From positions 26,038,739-26,102,738 of the forward strand of contig OZ023267.1 of NCBI GenBank assembly GCA_964006375.1: a stretch of 64,000 bases of DNA. The letters are read 5' to 3'. The notes beneath the pieces are model-generated. The model searched no databases, had not been told where the DNA came from, and saw only the letters and a program-made list of their open reading frames with translations. This DNA comes from Tillus elongatus. Its lineage: Eukaryota > Arthropoda > Insecta > Coleoptera > Cleridae. Shown here in pieces: positions 13,396 to 24,060 of the stretch (within the stretch, counting starts at the first letter, position 1; each line of letters starts with the position of its first letter). The translations under genes and the position numbers were made by a program.

Positions 13396-14286
13396 TAGCA
13401 CACCGATAACTCAAAAAATAATGCAAGTGGCCTGGATAAGTTCGTTAGCCAGAAAATCGGTGTAGCTTTTCGCGGAAAATTTTGTGTGTTCCTTGGGAGA
13501 AAATGTTTATTTAAGGTAAGTAACAAAGTAAGGACAACCAAATTTGGTATGCGTGTTTGTATTATAAAGAGTCAACCACGTACCAATTTAGGTATATATG
13601 TTTAAAGGCAAAAACTTATGGTCAGTTAAATGAAAAAAAATGGAGTTTTTCTTAAAACGTCAAAGTCGCGATTTGAAACGTCAAAATTTGCAACATTTAG
13701 GCAAAGAACCTGAAACAAATACGGATTGTGAAAATAAAATGCACCAAGAGTGTTCTGCAAACCCTTAACTTTTAGCTTTAACCGTCATTATCGTTAATTT
13801 TACTGTAATATTTTCAGAAATTTAATTTCATATAGCCCCTTTCTCTGATGCTTTGGCAGTAGTTTCAGTTAAGTTTATGGTTTAACCATCTATAATGTTT
13901 AGCAAATTTTCGTAGAAAAAGTTTTTCAATGAGGATGCCGTGACTTTTGAATTTTAAAAAGATGTCTTCAAATGAGCGCAAACTAGGCCCCCTAGAATCC
14001 ATATCCGGGTTTAGTTTAAGTTATCTGGTTACATATATACAGGGTGACATATATACGGTAAAGCTCAATATAAATATTATTAGACAAGATACGAGAAAAA
14101 GTTGTATACGTTAATTGTAGGGTGTCTTGAGCTGCATCTTATAAAATTAGTTTGACAATCACAGATGGCCCATAAGTCGTGGACGACACCTAAAATTTTT
14201 GTTTTCGAACATACTTTTATACAAACATATATTATTGCATTTTTGCATTTTTTATCGAAATGTGATGAATGTTTGTAAGAAAATAA
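13312..14286 (+). mobile_element. Modular repeat chain (TA)n-B-C-D-E-F
   Basis: One of the most complete chains. It runs: TA tract 8 (13312-13393); B (CACACCGATAACTCAAAAAA, TTTGGTATGCGTGTTTGTAT); C (CGTCAAAGTCGCGATTTGAA, CGTCAAAATTTGCAACATTT); D (CCTTTCTCTGATGCTTTGGC, AGTTTATGGTTTAACC); E (TCAAATGAGCGCAAACTAGG, ATATCCGGGTTTAGTTT); then F, starting TATACAGGGTGACAT at 14037. F ends at the G terminus at 14287. There is no coding capacity. Confidence 0.85.
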
Positions 14287-14585
14287 ATGGAGACGCAGTA
14301 AGTGTGTGTTGGTAGCGAATTTTCATTAAATGATTCAAATTTCAATAACTCAATTTGCTATTGACCTAAGGTTCGTCGGCTACGAAACCAGTTTTCTTGG
14401 AAACATTTTAAGTTTGTTTTCGGAAAATTTTTGTACATTTTCAAACAGTAAGTTATTTTGATAAAGTATGGTACATTGTTTCTACTATATCGGTTATACT
14501 GGTAATATATAGTACATATTTACTATTAAAAACATTTTAATGAAAATTCACTTCCATAACGCATTCGCTGCGTCCAGATTTTTTT
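14287..14585 (+). mobile_element. G element: about 300-bp TIR (MITE-like) repeat
   Basis: Bounded by inverted copies of the G terminus: GAGACGCAGTAAGTGTG at the left and CCATAACGCATTCGCTGCGT at the right. The interior has the conserved phrases GGTACATTGTTTCTACTATA and TTTTCATTAAATGATTCAAA. It is non-coding. Other whole or partial copies are near 15.2, 28.1, 30.3, 30.5, 38.5, 49.0, 49.2 and 56.2 kb. Confidence 0.82.
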
Positions 14586-17461
14586 TAAATTTATGTCCCC
14601 AAAACTGTATTATAATCTAAAACGTTTTTTTGAATGTAGGATGTTTATCTGGAACACTTCCCACACACCATTTTTTTTTATCAGATAAAAAATAAAGGCA
14701 ATGGTTTTAAGATGAGGGTATATTGCTGCCATCAGCAGATTATTGTAATTAGATTTCTCAAAAATTGGCTATTACCAAAACGATTGTTTGGCGAATTTCA
14801 ATCATGGCATTTATAGTAATAACATTTGGGATGCGGCATCATCCTACAGACAGAATCGATATTGAATTAGAACTCGCCGGTGGTCGCACGTAGCTTAGGA
14901 TCTCCCAGAGGACTTTCATAAAATTGTTAAAGCTCCAATATCGGATAGATCTGGTGCGTTGGTACAATATCGTAATTATTATTTAGAGGAAGTTCCCAAG
15001 TCAGGAGTCTCAGGTGATCTCGTTGAGTGCGAGAGCTAATTTTGTGTTCCTTAAGTTTAACAAACCTAATTTGATGTTGTTCGTTCGGATTACAGCATTC
15101 GCCGCGTTATTTCTTCTTCGGATAGCAAAATTGATTTTAGTATTAAGTCCACGAAAAAGTAGTATAAGGAAATATGTAATAAAAAGTCTTGAGTGCGTTA
15201 TGGAAGTGATTTTTATAAAAATGCCTTGAATAGCAAATATATCTTTTTAATGCAAGCAGTCATTAATTTGATTACCGGTATAACCTATATAGTAGAAACA
15301 ATGTGCCATATTTTATCAAAATAACTTATTGCTTGAAAATGTCCAAAAAATTTCCGACAATGAACTTTAAATATTGGTTTCCTAGCCAACAAACCTTAGG
15401 TTTAATTTCTGAACGCCACAACGTCTGGGTTAGACATCCCAAGCAACAAATTAAGGCATGTTAACCAGTACTCGAGTCCAAATAACCTAACCAAGTTGTA
15501 ATTTAGTAATAATTAACCAAAATATTGCCGTAGTTGTCATAATGACTACAAATTTAGAAACGCGGCTCCGAACTAGGTTATTTTTGACTATTAAAATTAC
15601 TCCAAAGTCAGTAACTTATAAGTAACTAAATTGGGAAAAAATTGGTTTAATTTTACTCATAAAATATACTTGAATATACTTTTGTGTTTCAATTCCAGAG
15701 TTGGTAATTTTTAGGTCGAAGTGTGCCCTAAATTGGACTGAAAATCGACTACTAAGCCCAGATACCTGAAATACCTACTTTAAGGTAATTTATTACCTAA
15801 TATTAACCTGCAATATGTCTCTTTGGTATAGTAAATTGGTGGTCTTCTTATGAAGTCCAGCTTACATATATATTACCAATTTCATTGCAATACAGCACAG
15901 GAAATATTTTAGGCACTGAGCTAACCTAAAATGGCTTTCTGATCGGCTATAAAGTCATAACTACTGCAGAAATGGTCTTCCAATTCAAATTGCCTACCTT
16001 CAAGTTGAAAATACCCATAAAATCTAACTTGAAATAAAAATTGTCCTCAAAGTTCAAAGTGTACAGCAGTTTGTGAATCTTAAAGGTGTGTCAGTTGATA
16101 AACTTCATCAAAAAGTTTATTCTTGTTGTTAACGTGCGTGCACCAGTAACAAATATAGTGTTACAATGCCCCTTTGAAACCAATAAAAGTTTACAGACAT
16201 ACTACAAACTATTAAGAGTAGTAAAGAATGCTCACAGAAAAATAGTGATAGATGCTGATCATTCAAAGTGGCTTACATCAAATCAGCACGTTTCCCTCTT
16301 CAATATAATACATGCATTTTCATGCCAAATGGAGTGAAGCAGTGGCAACAGGGTCAGCTGTCATGTTTATGTTTATTTACTTATTTTATTTTGTTTCTAT
16401 TTTCTATTCATGTCTATATATTATGACCAAAAGACCAAAAGCGCTGTATAATCATTCCTATATGTCTCTCCGCTGTACACGGATATAGGTAATATATATT
16501 TCTATACACGAAAATGTTTCATTTCTAATAAATTCAAACAAAATTCGTTTACTATATAGTTGAAATTCCTATAATAGGACAAAATGCCTTCGAAATTTGG
16601 TTAGTTTGCCCTGTCATTAGGAATTGTGACTTATAGGTAAAAAAATAGTGCAAAATTAACTTTCAGGTCAGTAATATTAGAAGGGCAGCCATATTAAATT
16701 AATTTTGCGGTATCCATCTTGATTGTATTGGAAAATAAAAAATAATTTTTTTGTTAAATACAGTGTAATCAAATTTTAGTTCGATAAAAACATTAAATAA
16801 TGATTGTATACCATGACAACAAGATAGTTTTGTGTTGTTTACATCACCAATCCTCGAAAATCAGAATTTCATGAATTTTGAATAATTTTTTATTTTCACT
16901 AATGTTATCTTTTATACGAATTTTATCGAAGTATCATCATCATGTTAACAGAAAAAAACATAACCGCAGTGGGTTTTGTCTTTATACAGTGCGAATCACC
17001 TTTATCATTGTTGCAAATATTTGAAGTAAGTTCTTTGATCATTCAAGATGTCATTGTTTGACAAAGATGGACAATATCTCTACTACTCTACTGTTTGTTT
17101 ATACATACATAACCACAGATCCTACAGAACCGAATAATGTCACATGCGTAGTTCGTTGTTAAGAACGTCACGGCACTCGGCGCCTAGATGTCAGATTCAA
17201 GTAAAGCGTGGCACATATTTACCAATATATTACGTCCATTGGCCCAATGTTGAATGAAAATGCCCTAAATATAACTAAAACGCCTTGGTCGAAACGCCTT
17301 GCTGGACCTATTATCGACTTCCATATTACTTTGACTTTATTCCCCACCTTGGTAATATACACTTAAATTTTACTTGAAAATGACCTGTGGTGATTTGGTC
17401 GCGGACCTATTGGTAGGGCGATTTTACGTCAATTTGACTTTAAATGTTGCTTGGGATATTT

Positions 17462-17718
17462 CCAAGGTAAAAAAGAACAGAACAAGGCTATGCTCCAGAC
17501 GGAATTTTTATTAAGTAAAAGCCCTACGCGTGTCGGCCCATAAATCTGGCCATCATCAGGGGCTTCGTTCTGTTTTTTATATAGTCCAGTTCCTGTTATA
17601 TAAAAAACAGAACGAAGCCCCTGATGATGGCCAGATTTATGGGCCGAAACGCGTAGGGCTTTTACTTAATAAAAATTCAGTCTGGAGTATAGCCTTGTTC
17701 TGTTCTTTTTTACCTTGG
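17462..17718. repeat. Near-perfect 257-bp palindrome
   Basis: Two arms of about 120 bp are separated by about 20 bp (centre near 17590). They run outward from ATAAAAAACAGAACGAAGCC to CCAAGGTAAAAAAGAACAGA. Few mismatches are visible; one changes GAAAC to GACAC in the left arm. Transcription of either strand would give a long hairpin RNA. Confidence 0.95.
17615..17661 (+). ncRNA. Candidate hammerhead ribozyme-like motif
   Basis: On the plus strand: AAGCCC (17615-17620), CTGATGA (17621-17627), one unpaired T, GGCC, a nine-base loop, GGCC (17642-17645), GAAAC (17646-17650), GCGTA, then GGGCTT (17656-17661). AAGCCC and GGGCTT pair as stem I, GGCC/GGCC as stem II, and a one- or two-pair stem III would put cleavage after the A at 17655. 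This is the layout of the minimal hammerheads known from Penelope-like elements and retrozymes. The extra T between CTGATGA and stem II departs from the canonical fold, so activity is uncertain. The minus-strand twin (17521-17568) has GACAC in place of GAAAC and should be dead. Confidence 0.5.
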
Positions 17719-17815
17719 CAAAAAAAACCTTAGGTTAATAGCAAAGTGAGTTATTTAAATTTGAAGCATTTAATGAAAATTTGCTACCAAAAGGCGCTTA
17801 CTGCGTCTCGATTTC

Positions 17816-18175
17816 TTTTTCTTATAAACCTGTTTCTATAAAAAAAAATGCAATAAAATAAGGGTGTTCGAAAAAAGTGGTAGGGATCACCAACGACTTA
17901 TGGGCCAGCCTGTGATTGTGAAAATAATTTTATGAGATGCAGTTCAAGACACCCTATAATTAACTTATAAATTTTTTTCTCGTCTCTTGTATAATACTAA
18001 TTATATTGAGGTTTACCGTAGAAATGCGTCACCCTGTATATATGTAAATAGATAAAAACTGAACGTAAACCCGGATATGGATTCTAGTGGGCTTAGTTTG
18101 CGCTCATTTGAAGAAATCTTTTTAAAATTCCAAAGTCGCGGTCTCCACATTGACGAATTTTTTGTACGAAAAAAT
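17816..18175 (-). mobile_element. Modular repeat F-E (minus)
   Basis: The reverse complement of F (CGACTTATGGGCCAGCC, then CACCCTGTATATATGTAAAT) and E (ACCCGGATATGGATTCTAGT, GCGCTCATTTGAAGAAATC). It continues from the split G element, giving the same G-F-E order as at 14 kb but inverted. Confidence 0.8.
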
Positions 18176-18630
18176 TATAGACCGTTAAACCATAAACTTA
18201 ACTAAAACTGCCGCCAAAGCATCAGCATATAAGCCCTTTTTGTAAATCTTCGCTCTTTTATGTCTGTGGACAAACATCACAAACACTATTTAGTCCACCC
18301 ACTAACATTAATAAAATCGTAAAGGAATAATTTGCACTTGTATATTAAAATTCCCAAATAACACAATTAATTTGTCAACTGAAATTGATAATTAACTAAA
18401 AATTATGGACCGTTAAACCATAAACTTAACTAAAACTACCGCCAAAGCATTAGAGAGAAAACAACTAACCTGTTGCATATCACCCCTTTTGCAAAACTTC
18501 GATTCTTTATATGTGTTGACAAAACATAACAAACACTATTTAGTCCACCCACTAACATAATAAAATCGTAAAGAAATAATTTGCACTTGTATATAAAAAT
18601 TCCCAAATAACACAAATAATTTGTGATAAA
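18176..18630 (-). repeat. Two tandem copies of a 229-bp D-derived unit
   Basis: ACCGTTAAACCATAAACTTA recurs at about 18180 and 18408, and ACACTATTTAGTCCACCCAC at about 18282 and 18533. A third, single copy follows module D at 56810-57030. The two copies differ by a handful of substitutions. Confidence 0.85.
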
Positions 18631-18666
18631 CAATCTAATACCATACGACATAGTTACATAGTACAT

Positions 18667-18881
18667 AGTTTAGGTCTTTCCCAAAGCAGCATGCCGACCA
18701 AATTTCATTGAAATAGCTTTGTAATTTTCGGAGAAAAATTTTTTTTTGAAAGGAAACTCAAAATTTTCCGGAAAACCTTGTCTGATTTTCCTGGCTAACG
18801 AACTCATCCAAGCTATTAATAAAATAAAGGCACTTGCCGAGTTTCATCAAAATCGGTTAATTATTTTTTGAGTTATCCGTT

Positions 18882-18979
<98 letters not shown>

Positions 18980-19115
18980 ATATAAAAATCGAAACTGACC
19001 CCGGATATGGGTTCTAGGGGCCCAAATTCGCGCTGATTTGAAAAAATTTTTGCAAAGTCTCACCATCGATACCTCTTTATTAGTGAATTTTTTTAATAAA
19101 AATTCACTAATACAA
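18667..19115 (-). mobile_element. Modular repeat B-(TA)n-E with terminal hairpin (minus)
   Basis: B reversed (AATTTTCCGGAAAACCTTGT, ATTTTTTGAGTTATCCGTTG), TA tract 9 (18884-18977), then E reversed (CCCCGGATATGGGTTCTAGG, a degraded GCGCTGATTTG). It ends in TTAGTGAATTTTTTTAATAA followed by its complement AAAATTCACTAA. This hairpin marks one end of the element. Confidence 0.85.
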
Positions 19116-19276
19116 ATGATTACTGGCACCTGTGCGTTATTCTAACAAATTTTTATAGAAATCTTTCAAGCTTTAACAGTTTAATTTTCATGAGGGTAAA
19201 ATATTTATATTTGATACATATTTAACACGTAAAGTGCCGTGTAGGACAAACGCTGTCCCCCATTTTACAAGAAATT

Positions 19277-19440
19277 TTAATGTCTGACTGGCCATGGGGG
19301 ACGAACGTTGTCCTCCAGTATATATTTCAGTTGTGGCTTTGTCGGTCGTGGTATATGCGACAGATCAATGCTACGCTTATGGATATTCCTTTTAGATGCT
19401 TTAGCCAAGATTAATGCATATTTGGTTTTGATGTCGGGAT
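19277..19440. other. No gene seen
   Basis: A 63-codon minus-strand frame at 19277-19468 overlaps the start of the R3 palindrome. I recognise nothing in it. Confidence 0.4.
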
Positions 19441-20205
19441 CTTCTGAAAAATGCAGTATGGTTCTCAACGTAATGCAATAATAGAAACGAAATGTTAGAG
19501 TGGATTAGAGTTTATTATATTTTATTTGAGTTTACATGAATGGCTGTCTGAAAAGCAATTCAAACAGAAATATTCATTGATTGTTGTTGCCCTTACTTGG
19601 TGAAACTTGTCCATACTACATACAGACTTGGAGACTACTTCTCTGGCTTCACTGTTGGTTTTCGTTGGTGAAGGACGTAGCCAGCGCGTGAGCTAACTGG
19701 AGCAATTGGCCCTTCGAAATCTGGAAGTTCTAGGATGTTCTTCAATGCTTCTGTGACTATAGTTTCGCTGCTTGACAGCATTCTCAGACAGATTAAAATT
19801 CAATTTTAACAGCATTTTTTACAGCATTCTCAGACAGATTAAAATTGAATTTTAATCTGTCTGAGAATGCTGTCAAGCAGCGGAACTGTAGTCACAGAAG
19901 CATTGAAGAACATCCTAGAACTTCCAGAATTCGAAGAGCAACTTGCTCCAGTTAGCTCACGCGCTGGCTACGTCCTTCACCTACAAAAACCAACAGTGAA
20001 GCCAGAGAAGTAGTCTCCAAGTCTGTATGTAGTATGGACAAGTTTCACCAAGTAAGGGCAACAACAATCAATGAATATTTCTGTTTAAATTGCTTTTCAG
20101 ACAGCCATTCATGTAAACTCAAATAAAATATAATAAACTCTAATCCACTCTAACATTTCGTTTCTATTATTGCATTACGTTGAGAACCATACTGCATTTT
20201 TCATA
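19441..20205. repeat. Large R3 palindrome, arms about 370 bp
   Basis: The left arm (19441-19850) and right arm (about 19856-20205) are nearly perfect reverse complements, centred near 19852 on TTAAAATTGAATTTTAA. The arms contain the R3 phrases and, outward, GTGGATTAGAGTTTATTATA with its complement. Near the centre, CTGTCTGAGAATGCTGT is repeated in both orientations. Confidence 0.92.
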
Positions 20206-20462
20206 AGGTCCTGACAGATTAAAATTGAATTTTAATCTGTCTGAGAATGCTGTAAAAAATGCTGTTAAAATTGAATTTTAATCTGTCTGAGAATGCTGTC
20301 AAGCAGCGAAACTATAGTCACAGAAGCATTGAAGAACATCCTAGAACTTCCAGAATTCGAAGGGCAACTTGCTCCAGTTAGCTCACGCGCTGGCTACGTC
20401 CTTCACCTACAAAAACCAACAGTGAAGCCAGAGAAGTAGTCTCCAAGTCTGTATGTAGTACA
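20206..20462 (+). repeat. Third R3 arm next to the palindrome
   Basis: A further copy of the right arm, beginning with TTAAAATTGAATTTTAATCT and running to CAAGTCTGTATGTAGTA. It has CTGAGAA plus a perfect GCTG/CAGC hairpin and GAAAC, the hammerhead-like order with one core mismatch. Confidence 0.85.
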
Positions 20463-20632
20463 AACAGAAATATTTTATACACCCTCCGCATTTGAACTGG
20501 GTTTTTGGGGTTCTACCAGAGGATGCTGAAATTTTTGCATAGCAAGCAGCACATGATCGCCGCTGCTCTTCTTCAATCAATGTATGTTCAAGATTGGTTT
20601 CTTCGTGCTCTAGTAAATTATCACTCTTTATA
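20463..20632 (-). pseudogene. piggyBac-type transposase C-terminal Cys-rich fragment
   Basis: The minus-strand residues RRSCAACYAKISASSG... then CGGCIKYFCL match the C-terminal cross-brace zinc-binding region of piggyBac/PGBD transposases (CxxC ... CxxC ... C). Only about 55 codons remain. The frame then runs into R3 sequence, so the C-terminus is cut by the repeat. Upstream, a TTTATTTTTAG sequence resembles a 3' splice site. Confidence 0.7.
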
Positions 20633-20809
20633 CGGCCTAAAAATAAACACAAAAGGTAAACTATGTACAAAAATTTAGACCTATGGGGTGATAAAAAAGT
20701 TATAGGTATTTAAAGGAAAACATTTTGGGTGCCACTGATGATCAGATAAACGCACAAAAGTAAAACGTTTTGTGTGGATAAGAAAACCAATTGTATACTA
20801 CGGGCATAA

Positions 20810-21690
20810 ATTAAGTTTTTTTGGCGCAAAAACGTCAAGAAATTCCAGAAAAATTACTTTGAAAATTTTATAGTTTTTCCTGTTAACGCGTCTAAGTCGC
20901 TATTTGAAACATCAAAATTGGAAACTTTTAGTCAAAGAACATAAAGCTAATACGGACTATGTAGAGAAAATGATGCAAGAAATGTGTTTTACAAGTTCTT
21001 AAGTTGTAGCTTCAACCGTCATTTTTCTAAAATGTTTCCAGAAAATTCATTTCAAATTGACCCTTTTTCTGATGCTTTTGCAGTAGTTTTAGTTATAGAG
21101 TTTATAGTTTAGTTTTCTATAATTTTTAGCAAACTTTTGTACAAGGAATTCGCTATTGAGTAGACCGCAACTTTTGAATTTTAAAAAGATTTGTTCAATT
21201 GAGGGCGAACTAGATCTCCTAGGACCCATATCCGGGGTTAGTATCAATTTTTATCTGGTTACATATATACAGGGTGGCGCATTTCTGCGGTAAAGCTCAT
21301 TATTACTGTTATTATACAATATACGAAAAACAATTGTATAAGTTAATTATAGGGTGCCCTGAGCTACATCTTAAAAAATTATTTCTACCATCACAGGATG
21401 GCCCACAGGTGGTTGGTGATACAAATTTTCTTTTTTTTTATCGAACACGACCTGTATTATTGCATTTTTGCATTTTCCATCGAAATATGCTTGTAAGGAA
21501 AGACATTCGGAACGCAGCAAGTGCGCTATGCTATCGAATTTTCATTAAATGCTTCAAATTGGAATAGCTGCATTTAGAGCTGCATCTTATAAAAATTATT
21601 TCGACAATCACAGGTGGCCCATAAGTCGTTAACGCGACAATAATGTTCTTTTTAAATCGAACACCCCTTATATTATTGCGTATTTCATCG
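20810..21690 (+). mobile_element. Modular repeat C-D-E-F with partial G
   Basis: C (GAAACATCAAAATTGGAAAC), D (TTTCTGATGCTTTTGCAGTA), E (degraded ATTGAGGGCGAACTAG, ATATCCGGGGTTAGTATCAA), F (TATACAGGGTGGCGCATTTC, GGATGGCCCAC). A short G left end (GGAACGCAGCAAGTGCGC) follows, then a second partial F at 21568-21690. There is no TA tract. Confidence 0.8.
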
Positions 21691-22139
21691 AATTTTTATG
21701 CATATGTTTGTTTTCAAGTTATTTCAATTGTTTTGCCATTTTTCACATTTTTGGCACATATCAGAAACAGTGATACGGCGTTTTTCCAACAAAAATCTAA
21801 ATCTAATGCAAAGCACTCATTCAGAGAGGTTTTCGTTGATATTCTTTCATGAAAAAATCCAGATGCCATGCGCCGGGCGCTCTCCCATAGTGACTGAATT
21901 TAAAAAATCAAATTGTCGTAACTCAATTGTTTCAAATAAGTCTGTATGTTGTGTTACAGAAGTGAAGGGCATCATAATAAATGTTTCATAAGTTATTTAA
22001 AAAAATGGTTTTAAATAAAAATAATAATGTATGTAAAAAATATATTTAAAAAACTTTTTTTGGGAGTTTTGTCTAAAAGCTTATTTGATGAAATATGGTA
22101 CATTGTTTCTGCTATATATATTATACTGGTAACCAAATT

Positions 22140-22840
22140 TGATGCCGGCTTTGATGCCGCTCAGGCAGTTACGTGTCCCGTAGTGAACGGAATTGGCCAC
22201 TCTTCCATAGAGGCTAAAAGAGAAATTGTCTTTCGACCTCTAAATGAAATGACAATTGATGAATTCAAAACTCGTTTTGCCATAACATACGATTTCAATT
22301 TAAGTGAAATTGAGGATGTAGACATGGCATTTAAAAATTTTTTCGACACTTTTGTCTGGTGCTTTGAGGTAGCTTGTCCGAAAACTAAAAAAGTTGTAAA
22401 TTCCGTTTTTAATAAAATATCGATTCAAGTTTTCACCAAATTTGCAACAAAAACTTAATGACATAAGGCTTTTAAATTCAATGCGGAAACAATCCGGAGA
22501 GAGGGAGATTTACGCTATGTATAGAGTAATGAAAACCGAGGTAAATAGCCTAATTAAACAGGAAAAACAAAACTACACAGCATCTTATATTTGTAACGCC
22601 CCAGATAAAACTAAAGCACTATGGCAGCTTGTTAATCTTAAGAAAAACAAACCTAGTGAAAAGCACTGCATTTTGAATTTACTATATGAAAACAAAAATA
22701 TAACTAGTAGGGTAGAAATTGCTGAGGTACTTGCCGGATATTTTTCATGTGTTGCTGAGAGGAAGCTCATGTTGCATTTCGGAGGCCAGATGTCTGATAG
22801 CTGCACAGCCGAACAATATAAGCCCAAAACACTTTTATAA
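22140..22840 (+). pseudogene. LINE linker between endonuclease and RT
   Basis: Two frames, 22027-22458 and 22442-22840. The first shows DVDMAFKNFFDTFVWCFEVA followed by CPKTKK, the usual 'F..F...F...P.KK' linker. The second shows KALWQLVNLKKNKPSEKH, which matches the W.L.N...K block just before the RT. The frames overlap by a few bases, implying a frameshift near 22450. The first 110 bases of the first frame belong to the G element. Confidence 0.7.
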
Positions 22841-23010
22841 AACTTTTAACTAAATGTGAAGTGATTGACATAATCAACGAACTTTCTAATAAAAAAATCA
22901 AGCAGCTTTGATGATGTTCAAATAAAAATTATTAAGCAATGTGCTACTGAGCTTGCCGCGCCACAAAGATTATAAATTTCTGTATATGTCTGGGAAAATT
23001 CCCTGACATA

Positions 23011-24060
23011 TTGACACTGGCTGTGATTGTTGCTGTATTGCAGGCAGGCGACAGTACCAATTTGAAGAAGTATCGTCCCATCTCTGTATTAAGCATTTTT
23101 TCAAAGGTCGTAGAAAGTGCAGTACATAAAAGTATGGTCAAGTTTTTAAACGCTAATAAAAAGATATCACCATCACAGCTGGGATTTAGAACTGATCATT
23201 CTACAGAAACTGCCCCTATCGAATACATTCAATATGTAAACGAAAGAATGGACCTCAATAGTTACATTGCAATGACCTTATTTTTTGACCTGTCTCGTGC
23301 CTTTGACATAGTAAAGGCTTTTTTTTTGTTAAGGAGAAGATGTGGGCGTTGGGGATAAGAGGCACTTGCAACGACCTTCTACTTTTGTATCTCACCAAGA
23401 GACAGTTACTTTTAAAAGCGAATAATATTAATTCCCAAAGATATAGTGTAAGTATGGGCACACCCGAGGGAAGTGTCATTGGCCCACTTTTGTTTACACT
23501 CTATGTAAACGATTTGCCGCAATTTATACAAGACGGAAAAGTCTTCATGTACGCCGATGACACTTGTTGTCTACAACAAGACGGTGGAGGAAACTGAATT
23601 AAAGATTCTACCACTGACTTTAATTTTAATAAGTCAGTGGTAGAATCTTTTAATGAATTGTGTTATAGAAATCGACTAATAAACTATGACAAGACTTTTT
23701 ATCTTGAAATGCATAACTGCCATCGAAGAGAGAGGATGTGCGACAGCACCATTTTGGTGAACGGAAATACGGTACAATTCAAAAAGGTGACAACATTTTT
23801 GGGTGTTAGAATTGACAGTAGCCTGTTATATATAGACCAGATTGATCACGTGTGCAAGAAATTAAATTCCGCGTTTTATGCAATTTTGATGCTTAAAGCT
23901 TCCTTAAGCTCGGAACAACTGCTAAAAGTCTATTACGCGGCTGTCTATTCTGTCATCTGAGTTAGGGTATCGTTATCTGGGGCCAATCTTCGGACTGCTA
24001 TAGAATATTTGTGCTACAGAAACAAATCCTGAGATTAATATACGATCTACCTTATGGGCA
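23011..24060 (+). pseudogene. LINE reverse transcriptase, frameshifted
   Basis: Frame 23011-23358 shows LKKYRPISVLSIFSKVVES, SQLGFRTDHSTETA and FFDLSRAFDIV (motif A). Frame 23340-23597 shows the MGTPEGSVIGPLLFTLYVND block and MYADDTCC (motif C, catalytic YADD). Frame 23637-23960 shows VTTFLGVRIDSSL and the thumb. IWGQSSDCYRIFVLQKQILR follows from 23970. Three frameshifts and a stop disable it. Compared with the minus-strand LINE at 1-4.5 kb it is more diverged. Confidence 0.88.
23601..23650. repeat. Perfect 20-bp inverted repeat inside the RT frame
   Basis: AAAGATTCTACCACTGACTT, a 10-base AT spacer, then AAGTCAGTGGTAGAATCTTT. Only the right arm fits the RT protein, so the left arm and spacer look like a templated snap-back insertion. 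Confidence 0.95.

Larger units (their letters stand above)
15403..17724 (+). mobile_element. 2.3-kb non-coding insertion with internal hairpin
   Basis: Flanked by the 12-bp repeat described for the split G element. Inside, ATCCCAAGCAACA at about 15436-15450 and its complement at 17445-17458 form short terminal inverted repeats of a roughly 2.0-kb body. The long hairpin at 17462-17718 follows this body. The insertion ends in a run of As next to the right repeat, which could mean a retroposed 3' end, but the repeat itself starts with AAA. A frame at 16086-16337 has no recognisable motif. Confidence 0.6.
15185..17815 (-). mobile_element. G element split by a 2.3-kb insertion
   Basis: The left part (15185-15402) and right part (17725-17815) together make one minus-oriented G element. 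At the break, AAACCTTAGGTT is present on both sides (15391-15402 and 17725-17736). That looks like a 12-bp target-site duplication around an insertion at 15403-17724. Confidence 0.75.

Noticed and set aside
16086..16337. 83-codon frame in the 2.3-kb insertion
   Set aside because: No recognisable motif, and a length that can occur by chance in AT-rich sequence; it would need other copies to test for selection.
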